Assembly (NCBI GenBank): GCA_017518025.1
Contig: JAFWWR010000205.1
Coordinates: 1-7,809, forward strand
DNA from: Clostridia bacterium
Lineage (GTDB): Bacteria > Bacillota > Clostridia > Oscillospirales > CAG-272
DNA length: 7,809 nucleotides
Direction of reading: 5' to 3'
Shown: positions 1 through 5,489 of the stretch, piece after piece
Layout: each line of letters starts with the position of its first letter
Numbering within the stretch: position 1 is the first letter of the stretch
Program-made: the position numbers and the translations under genes
The notes under the pieces: generated by a model
What the model was told of the DNA's origin: nothing
The model's input: the letters and a program-made list of their open reading frames with translations, nothing else
Databases searched by the model: none

Positions 1-1830
1 AAGGCGATCCTCACCGCGCGCGTCATCGACCGTCCGGTCCGTCCCCTTTTCCCGAAGGATCTCAGAAACGACGTGGCGATCTCCCTGACCGTCATGTCCG
101 TCAACCATGACTGCTCTCCCGAGATCACCGGCATGATCGGCGCTTCCATCGCGCTGTCCATCTCGGATATCCCGTGGAACGGGCCTATCGGCGGTATGTT
201 CGTCGGTCTCACCGACGAAGAGGGCATCATCATGAACCCCACCTCCGAGCAGAGATCGAGAAGCAAGCTCGAGCTGACCGTGGCCGCCTCCGAGAAGAAG
301 GTCGTCATGATCGAAGCGGGCGCGAAGGAAGTTTCCGACGACGTCATGTTCGAAGCCATCATGAAGGCGCACGAGGAGATCAAGGGTCTCGTCGCGTTCA
401 TCAACTCCATCGTCGCCGAGGTCGGCAAGCCGAAGTTCGAGTATCCCTCCTGCGAGCTGGATCACGATATGTTCGACAAGATCTTCGACTTCTGCGAGCA
501 GGACGTCATGGCGGCTCTCGACACCGACGACAAGACCGTCCGCGACGAGCGCATGGAACCCATCCGCGACGCCATCATGGAGAAATTCCTGGAGGAATAT
601 CCCGATCTCGAGACCGTATATCCCGAGCTTATCTACAAGATCCAGAAGAAGATCGTCCGCCGCTGGCTCCTTGAGGACAAAAAGCGCGTAGACGGCAGAC
701 GTATGGATCAGATCAGACCTCTCGCAGCGGAAGTCGGCCTCTTCAAGAGAGTCCACGGAAGCGGAATGTTCACCAGAGGACAGACTCAGGTCATCACCAT
801 CGCGACCCTCGGCACCAAGACCGACGAGCAGATGCTCGACGGCATCAGTGAAGAGGATCACAAGAGATACATGCATCACTACAACATGCCCGGCTACTCC
901 GTGGGCGAGGCGAAGGCCTCCAGAAGCCCCGGCAGGCGTGAGATCGGCCACGGCGCCCTCGCAGAGCGCGCCCTGCTCCCCGTTCTCCCCACCGAGGAGG
1001 AGTTCCCTTACACCATCAGACTTGTGTCCGAGGTCATAAGCTCCAACGGCTCCACCTCCCAGGCGTCCGTTTGCGGCTCCACTCTGGCTCTGATGGACGC
1101 GGGCGTACCGATCAAGGCCCCCGTCGCCGGTATCTCCTGCGGCCTTATCACCGAGGGCGACAGATTTATGACCATGATCGACATCCAGGGTCTTGAGGAC
1201 TTCTACGGCGACATGGACTTCAAGGTCGCCGGCACCCACAAGGACATCACCGCCATCCAGATGGACCTGAAGATCGACGGACTCACCCCCGAGATCATTA
1301 AGGAAGCTCTCGCCGTCACCCACAAGGGCAGAGACTATATCATCGACGATATCATCCTTCAGGCGATTCCGGCTCCGAGACCGGAGGTCTCCGAGTACGC
1401 GCCGAAGATGGTCATCATGAAGATCCCCGTTGACAAGATCAGCGAGGTCATCGGCAAGCAGGGCAAGGTCATCCAGGGTATCGTAGCTGACACCGGCGCC
1501 AAGATTGACATTGAGGACGACGGCACGGTCTACATCGCCTCTCCCGACAAGCACGCCATCGAGGCGGCGAAGGCGATCATCGACGGCATCATCTTCGAGC
1601 CCGAGGTCGGCGAGATCTACACCGGCCGCGTGACCAGGATCATCCCCATCGGCGCGTTCGTGGAGTTCGCGCCCGGCAAGGAAGGCCTCGTCCACATCTC
1701 GAAGCTCGACCGCAAGCGCACCGAAAAGGTCGAAGACGTCTGCCAGGTGGGCGACGAGATGAAGGTCAAGTTCCTCGGAGTCGACGACAGAGGACGCATG
1801 AATCTCTCGAGAAGAGACGCGCTTGATTAA
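1..1830 (+). CDS. pnp: Polyribonucleotide nucleotidyltransferase (PNPase), 5'-partial
   Basis: PNPase degrades RNA 3' to 5' using phosphate, releasing nucleoside diphosphates; it is a cytoplasmic trimer that often works with the RNA degradosome. The reading frame is open from base 1, and the opening residues (ARVIDRPVRPLFP) match the first RNase PH-like domain near E. coli residue 92, so about 86 N-terminal residues lie outside the window. The GTG at 73 is internal. In the 609 residues present, an all-helical linker spans about 135-220 and the second RNase PH domain about 231-455. The phosphate-binding S-T-S is at 351-353, and metal/catalytic residues D400, D406 and K408 match E. coli D486, D492 and K494. 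A KH domain with the GxxG loop GKQG lies at about 470-535 and an S1 domain at about 537-605. All catalytic residues checked are intact. Arginine is coded largely by AGA and CGC, with no CGG seen. Identity is secure. Confidence 0.98.
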   Translation, partial: KAILTARVIDRPVRPLFPKDLRNDVAISLTVMSVNHDCSPEITGMIGASIALSISDIPWNGPIGGMFVGLTDEEGIIMNPTSEQRSRSKLELTVAASEKKVVMIEAGAKEVSDDVMFEAIMKAHEEIKGLVAFINSIVAEVGKPKFEYPSCELDHDMFDKIFDFCEQDVMAALDTDDKTVRDERMEPIRDAIMEKFLEEYPDLETVYPELIYKIQKKIVRRWLLEDKKRVDGRRMDQIRPLAAEVGLFKRVHGSGMFTRGQTQVITIATLGTKTDEQMLDGISEEDHKRYMHHYNMPGYSVGEAKASRSPGRREIGHGALAERALLPVLPTEEEFPYTIRLVSEVISSNGSTSQASVCGSTLALMDAGVPIKAPVAGISCGLITEGDRFMTMIDIQGLEDFYGDMDFKVAGTHKDITAIQMDLKIDGLTPEIIKEALAVTHKGRDYIIDDIILQAIPAPRPEVSEYAPKMVIMKIPVDKISEVIGKQGKVIQGIVADTGAKIDIEDDGTVYIASPDKHAIEAAKAIIDGIIFEPEVGEIYTGRVTRIIPIGAFVEFAPGKEGLVHISKLDRKRTEKVEDVCQVGDEMKVKFLGVDDRGRMNLSRRDALD

Positions 1831-1865
1831 AACAAGGGACGGCTGAGCCCGTATCCCTTCAGAAA

Positions 1866-1889
1866 CACGGGGAGGGAAACCTCCCCGTG
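1866..1889 (+). terminator. Perfect 10-bp hairpin with GAAA loop after pnp
   Basis: CACGGGGAGG (1866-1875) pairs perfectly with CCTCCCCGTG (1880-1889) around a GAAA tetraloop, a very stable GNRA loop. The only U run is TTTT at 1895-1898, five bases past the stem, so as an intrinsic terminator it is imperfect. A weaker stem lies just upstream (AAGGGA 1834-1839 with TCCCTT 1854-1859). It may terminate part of the pnp transcription, or protect the pnp 3' end while letting some reading continue into the next gene, whose ribosome binding site starts 15 bases downstream. The structure is certain on paper; the role is inferred. Confidence 0.6.
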
Positions 1890-1917
1890 CGACGTTTTGT
1901 CGGCAGGAGTTGTTTGA

Positions 1918-3141
1918 ATGAACGGAAATAACGACAAAAACCGCCCCCTGGCGGAGAACGCTCCGCGTGAGGCGCCGCGTGAGACGCAGTGGCGTCCGCA
2001 GGACGGAGCGCCCTCCCCGAAGCAGCTGCTGGATCAGAGTCACTCCCGCTTCCGCAAGAGGAAAAAAGAGGGAGTGAACCCCGGTATAGTCATATTCATC
2101 CTCGTTCTTGCCGCCGTGATCGGCGTGTCGGTGTTCGTTCTCGCCACCGGCAGGGGCGGGGTGAGCGACGACGTCCTTCCGGAGACGAATACCGTCGCCG
2201 AAACCGAGGAGGTCCCGCAGGAGATCTGCGACTATATCGAGACGGAGCCCTCGGCGGTGCACAGGGGATCTCTGATCCTCGTAAACCATGAGGTGGCCTA
2301 CGAATTCCCCGAGGACGGGACGGGACCCGAGGTCGCGAGCGTGTACGATAACTGCAATGGGCTGCTGAAAGTGGCGTCCATGAGCGACTCTCTTGATCCC
2401 GTGACTCTCAGCCGCCTCGTCTCCTTCGCCTCAGATTTTGAGGAACGGACCGGAGACAGGTGCTTTATGGTGAACAGCGCGTACCGCACCTACGGAGACC
2501 AGGTCTCGATCTACCGGTCGTACTCCGAAACTCTCGGGGAGGAATACGCCCGCACCTACGTGGCGAATCCCGGCTTCAGCGAACATCATACCGGTATGGC
2601 GGCGGATCTCGCCGTGGTCTTCGACGACGGGAGTTCCGTCCCCATCGAGGAATACGGCAACTATAACGTGATGCGGGAGATGATCCCGTCCTACGGCTTC
2701 ATTCTCCGCTATCCCGAGGATAAGATCGCCGTGACGAAGATCGGCAACGAGCCGTGGCACTTCCGCTACGTCGGCACGCCTCACGCCTCCGTGATAGAGA
2801 AAACGGGACTTTGCTTCGAGGAATACGTGGGATTCCTCAAAAACTACACCGCCGACGGATCGGCGCTTTATCTCGCGCCGGACGGAGTTCTCCGCTCCCT
2901 TCCCTTCGCGGACGTGAGTCTGGTCCGCGACAGCACGCTCATCTACTTCGTTCCGAAGGCGAACGAGGGAAACACGTCCGTTCCCGTACCGAAAAATGCG
3001 ACGGGATATCAGATCTCCGGCAACAACACGGACGGCTTCATCGTCACCGTGACCGTGGGAAACCCGGCGGAGACCGTGACGTCCGTGGACGAGGCCGTGG
3101 CGCAGACCGCGCACGACTCTGTCCTGACCGGGGAAGAATAA
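1918..3141 (+). CDS. Membrane-anchored D-alanyl-D-alanine carboxypeptidase, VanY type (peptidase M15B)
   Basis: A zinc peptidase expected to remove the terminal D-Ala from peptidoglycan stem peptides outside the membrane. The ATG at 1918 has AGGAG at 1905-1909 with 8-base spacing. Residues 1-55 are polar and proline-rich, ending in a basic run (RFRKRKKEG). One membrane helix spans about 56-78 and no cleavage site is evident, so the protein is probably N-in/C-out. The catalytic domain, roughly 125-290, carries the family signatures: SAYRT at 187-191 (substrate-binding Arg190), S-x-H-x-x-G-x-A-x-D at 221-230 (zinc ligands H223 and D230) and EPWH at 278-281 (catalytic E278, ligand H281). Residues about 290-407 form an extra C-terminal region of strand-like, Thr/Val-rich sequence that I do not recognise as a named domain. 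No vanHAX genes are nearby, so this looks like housekeeping cell-wall trimming rather than glycopeptide resistance. An L,D-specific relative cannot be excluded. Confidence 0.9.
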   Translation: MNGNNDKNRPLAENAPREAPRETQWRPQDGAPSPKQLLDQSHSRFRKRKKEGVNPGIVIFILVLAAVIGVSVFVLATGRGGVSDDVLPETNTVAETEEVPQEICDYIETEPSAVHRGSLILVNHEVAYEFPEDGTGPEVASVYDNCNGLLKVASMSDSLDPVTLSRLVSFASDFEERTGDRCFMVNSAYRTYGDQVSIYRSYSETLGEEYARTYVANPGFSEHHTGMAADLAVVFDDGSSVPIEEYGNYNVMREMIPSYGFILRYPEDKIAVTKIGNEPWHFRYVGTPHASVIEKTGLCFEEYVGFLKNYTADGSALYLAPDGVLRSLPFADVSLVRDSTLIYFVPKANEGNTSVPVPKNATGYQISGNNTDGFIVTVTVGNPAETVTSVDEAVAQTAHDSVLTGEE

Positions 3142-3155
3142 AACATATTTTTCAA

Positions 3156-3174
3156 GAAAGATTTTTGATCTTTT
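3156..3174 (+). terminator. Weak AU-rich hairpin after the carboxypeptidase gene
   Basis: GAAAGAT (3156-3162) can pair with ATCTTTT (3168-3174) around a five-base loop, using one G-C pair and a terminal G-U. The U residues lie inside the stem rather than after it. It sits 15 bases past the carboxypeptidase stop and before the candidate htrA promoter. It may be a weak terminator or simply AT-rich spacer; the predicted stability is low. Confidence 0.25.
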
Positions 3175-3198
3175 CAGAAAACCGTCACATTGGCGGGT

Positions 3199-3204
3199 TA
3201 TAAT
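3199..3204 (+). promoter_or_regulatory. Candidate -10 box (TATAAT) for htrA
   Basis: A perfect TATAAT occurs in the AT-richer 135-base gap upstream of htrA, 72 bases before the chosen start codon. No good -35 element lies 16-18 bases upstream (that stretch is mostly A residues) and there is no TG of an extended -10. Transcription would begin near 3211, giving a leader of about 65 bases. A weak or activator-dependent promoter fits; chance occurrence is possible. Confidence 0.45.
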
Positions 3205-3248
3205 CTATTCAAAAGCGGAAACCGATGCGGCTTCCGGCGAATGGATCG

Positions 3249-3262
3249 CCCGGCTTGCCGGG
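3249..3262 (+). promoter_or_regulatory. CUUG-loop hairpin abutting the htrA ribosome binding site
   Basis: CCCGG (3249-3253) pairs with CCGGG (3258-3262) around CTTG. This is the stable G(CUUG)C tetraloop arrangement, all G-C in the stem. The stem ends one base before the AAAGGA Shine-Dalgarno sequence (3264-3269). It could keep the ribosome binding site open, limit ribosome access or stabilise the 5' end; which of these applies cannot be told from sequence. Confidence 0.4.
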
Positions 3263-3276
3263 GAAAGGACGGAATC

Positions 3277-4746
3277 ATGAATAATATGGATAACAATTTC
3301 GAAAACGGATTCGAAGGCGAAGGCGCGAATAACGGCGCTCCGGTCGCTTCCGGGAACGAAAACACGGCGCCGGAGATCACGGCGACCCCCGCGGATGAGA
3401 CGCCGGCGGCGGAAGAGCCGACACGTCAGGCGGCACCCGAGTTCACGGCGCCCGCGCCGGAATATTTCAGCAATATCAGCCGCCCCGTGACGGACGGGAA
3501 CGGCACGTACAGCTACCCCGCGGGCAACTACAGCATGACGGGAATGAACGGAGGAAACGTCTCCTACGCGCCTGTCGTGCAGAACGAGCCCCCGAAGAAG
3601 AAAGTGAAGAAAGAAAAAAAGCACAAGGGCCGCGCCGCGGGCGTAGCCGTTCTGCTCATCGTCTGTATGCTCCTTTCCTGCGGAGCCGGATTCGCGGGAT
3701 CGTATCTTGAGAAGCGGCTGAACGGTGGCGCGCCTTCCGAAAGAAGCAACAGGGACGTCAACATCAGCGTGGTGGAAAAAGGCGAGACGAAGGACGCGGA
3801 AGACAAGCCCGAGGGCTATTACTCCTCCGCCATCTCCGACATTTGCGACTCCGTGGTGGAGATCTCCACCGAGTTCAAGACTCTCGGATATTTCCAGTAC
3901 ATCGCCTCCGGCGCCGGCTCCGGCGTTATCATCTCGGAGGACGGATATATCGTCACCAACAACCACGTCATCTGCAAGAACGACAACATGACCGTGGCGG
4001 AAAGCATCAGCGTGCGCACCCGCGACGGAAAGGACTACGAAGCGGAGGTCATCGGCACGGACGCCCAGGCGGACGTGGCGGTAATCAAGATCGACGCCGA
4101 GGGTCTCACCGCCGCCACCTTCGGCGACAGCGATTCCCTTGAAGTGGGCGATGAGGTCATCGCCATCGGCAATCCTCTCGGCGAGCTGGGCGGCACCGTT
4201 ACCAACGGGATAATCAGCGCCCTTGCCCGGGAGGTGGAGGTCGAAGGGATGAAGATGAACCTTCTTCAGACCAACGCCGCCATCAATCCCGGCAACTCCG
4301 GCGGCGGACTGTTCAATATGAACGGCCAGCTGATCGGCCTTGTGAACGCGAAATCCGGCGGCTCCAACATCGAGGGGCTTGGATTCGCCATCCCGGCGAA
4401 CGACGTGCTGAAAACCTCGAAAGAACTCATGGAAAAGGGCTACGTGGGCAGGACGATCATCGGCGTCACCATCTACGACGCGCTGACCGCCTACGACGCG
4501 CAGCGGCTCGGCGTCAACGTCCTCGGAGTGTATATCTCCGACGTGACCGAGGGCTATAACGACGACGTTCTGCAGCGGCTCGACAGGATCGCCGAGGTGG
4601 ACGGAGTCGAGGTCGGCAGCGGCAACGACCTGATCAACGCGGTCAGAGCCAAGTCTCCCGGAGACACGCTGACTCTCACCATCTACCGCGACGGCAAACG
4701 TATGGACGTAGAAGTCAAGTGCTTCGAGTCCGGATCGAGTGATTAA
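3277..4746 (+). CDS. htrA: HtrA/DegP-family membrane-anchored serine protease with PDZ domain
   Basis: An ATP-independent surface protease and likely chaperone that clears misfolded exported proteins. I chose the ATG at 3277 (489 aa) because AAAGGA at 3264-3269 lies 7 bases upstream; in-frame TTG 3190 and ATG 3241 lack good sites. Residues 1-107 are a low-complexity Asn/Glu/Pro/Ala-rich tail, followed by a Lys-rich patch (about 107-118) and one membrane helix at about 120-142, so the tail should be cytoplasmic and the protease outside. The trypsin-like domain (about 180-380) has the full triad: H230 in TNNHV, D266 in ADVAVIK and S341 in GNSGGGL. The H-D and D-S spacings (36 and 75) suit the family. 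A single PDZ domain occupies about 389-485; where many relatives have Gly-Asp before the conserved V-D-G, this one has Leu-Asp. A two-component system follows directly downstream, as with other stress-responsive htrA genes. Confidence 0.95.
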   Translation: MNNMDNNFENGFEGEGANNGAPVASGNENTAPEITATPADETPAAEEPTRQAAPEFTAPAPEYFSNISRPVTDGNGTYSYPAGNYSMTGMNGGNVSYAPVVQNEPPKKKVKKEKKHKGRAAGVAVLLIVCMLLSCGAGFAGSYLEKRLNGGAPSERSNRDVNISVVEKGETKDAEDKPEGYYSSAISDICDSVVEISTEFKTLGYFQYIASGAGSGVIISEDGYIVTNNHVICKNDNMTVAESISVRTRDGKDYEAEVIGTDAQADVAVIKIDAEGLTAATFGDSDSLEVGDEVIAIGNPLGELGGTVTNGIISALAREVEVEGMKMNLLQTNAAINPGNSGGGLFNMNGQLIGLVNAKSGGSNIEGLGFAIPANDVLKTSKELMEKGYVGRTIIGVTIYDALTAYDAQRLGVNVLGVYISDVTEGYNDDVLQRLDRIAEVDGVEVGSGNDLINAVRAKSPGDTLTLTIYRDGKRMDVEVKCFESGSSD

Positions 4747-4761
4747 AAACACCTCAACTCA

Positions 4762-4791
4762 CCTTTGAGGGCGCCTCAGCGCCCTCAAAGG
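4762..4791 (+). terminator. 13-bp hairpin without U tract between htrA and the response regulator
   Basis: CCTTTGAGGGCG (4762-4773) pairs perfectly with CGCCCTCAAAGG (4780-4791); an extra C-G pair (4774/4779) leaves a four-base loop. The bases that follow (GCGTTGTCAT) contain no U run, so a standard intrinsic terminator is unlikely. It may act as a transcript-processing or 3'-end stabilising element that sets htrA and two-component gene levels apart within one transcript, or as a Rho-dependent or partial terminator. No separate promoter is visible between it and the next start codon. Confidence 0.55.
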
Positions 4792-4814
4792 CGTTGTCAT
4801 ACCGGAGGGGAACA

Positions 4815-5489
4815 ATGTACAGACTGCTCGTGGCGGACGATGAAGAGAGCATCCGCCTCCTCATAAAGAAATACGCGGAGTTCGAGGGCCACACCGTGGA
4901 CGAGGCGGAGAACGGCATGGAGGCCGTCTCCATGTGCCGCGCCGGGAAATACGACCTTGCCGTCGTCGACATCATGATGCCGGAGCTGGACGGCTTTTCC
5001 GCTTGCCGCGAGATCCGCAAGTTCTCGGATATCCCCATAATTATCCTCAGCGCCCGCGGGGAAGAATACGACAAGATCAACGGCTTCGGGGCGGGGGTGG
5101 ACGACTACGTGGTCAAGCCCTTTTCCCCGAAGGAGCTGATGATGAGGATCGACGCCGTCATGAAAAGATCGGGCGGCAGAAAAGAAAATCCGTCCGAGGT
5201 GATCACCGTGGGCGGAGTCACGGCGGACCTCACCGCCCGCACCGTCACGGTGGACGGAGAACGGGTGGAAATGACTCCGAAGGAATACGATCTCCTCTTT
5301 TATCTCATGAAGAACCGCAACATCGCCCTGTCCAGGGAAAAGATACTCACCGGCGTGTGGGGCTACGACTATTACGGCGACGACAGGACTCTTGACACGC
5401 ACATGAAGCTGCTGAGGCGCAGTCTCGGCGAGTGGGCGTCTCTTATTGTGACGCTCAGAGGAGTGGGGTACAGATTTGAAGACAGATAA
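4815..5489 (+). CDS. OmpR/PhoB-family two-component response regulator
   Basis: A cytoplasmic DNA-binding regulator activated by phosphorylation, almost certainly by the kinase encoded next. The ATG at 4815 follows GGAGG (4804-4808) with 6-base spacing; the TTG at 4794 would add seven residues and overlap the hairpin, so it is less likely. The product is 224 aa, a normal length. The receiver domain (1 to about 115) shows the acidic pair D8/D9, phospho-acceptor D52 in VVDIMMPELDG, the switch Ser S79 in LSAR and K101 in VVKPF. A winged-helix domain (about 128-224) has TPKEYDLL, the recognition-helix region RTLDTHMKLLRRSLGE and the C-terminal RGVGYRFE. Everything needed for phosphotransfer is present. 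The target genes are unknown; the upstream htrA and carboxypeptidase genes are natural candidates. No repeated operator could be recognised upstream. Confidence 0.95.
   Translation: MYRLLVADDEESIRLLIKKYAEFEGHTVDEAENGMEAVSMCRAGKYDLAVVDIMMPELDGFSACREIRKFSDIPIIILSARGEEYDKINGFGAGVDDYVVKPFSPKELMMRIDAVMKRSGGRKENPSEVITVGGVTADLTARTVTVDGERVEMTPKEYDLLFYLMKNRNIALSREKILTGVWGYDYYGDDRTLDTHMKLLRRSLGEWASLIVTLRGVGYRFEDR

Noticed and set aside
73..1830. GTG at 73 as the true pnp start
   Set aside because: The frame is open and clearly PNPase-like from base 1, so the gene begins before the window.
3190..3276. TTG at 3190 or ATG at 3241 as the htrA start
   Set aside because: The TTG overlaps the region of the candidate -10 box and has no ribosome binding site; ATG 3241 also lacks one. 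ATG 3277 has AAAGGA at suitable spacing and begins the Asn/Glu-rich tail.
3670..3684. Lipobox-like LLSC in the HtrA membrane helix
   Set aside because: It lies at residues 132-135, far beyond any signal peptide, within what reads as an internal membrane anchor after a long cytoplasmic tail.
3205..4752. Minus-strand open frame of 515 codons covering the whole htrA gene
   Set aside because: The composition is Val/Gly/Asp/His-rich without recognisable motifs, and it mirrors a strongly supported plus-strand protease. Long antisense frames are expected opposite GC-rich coding sequence that lacks TTA, CTA and TCA codons.
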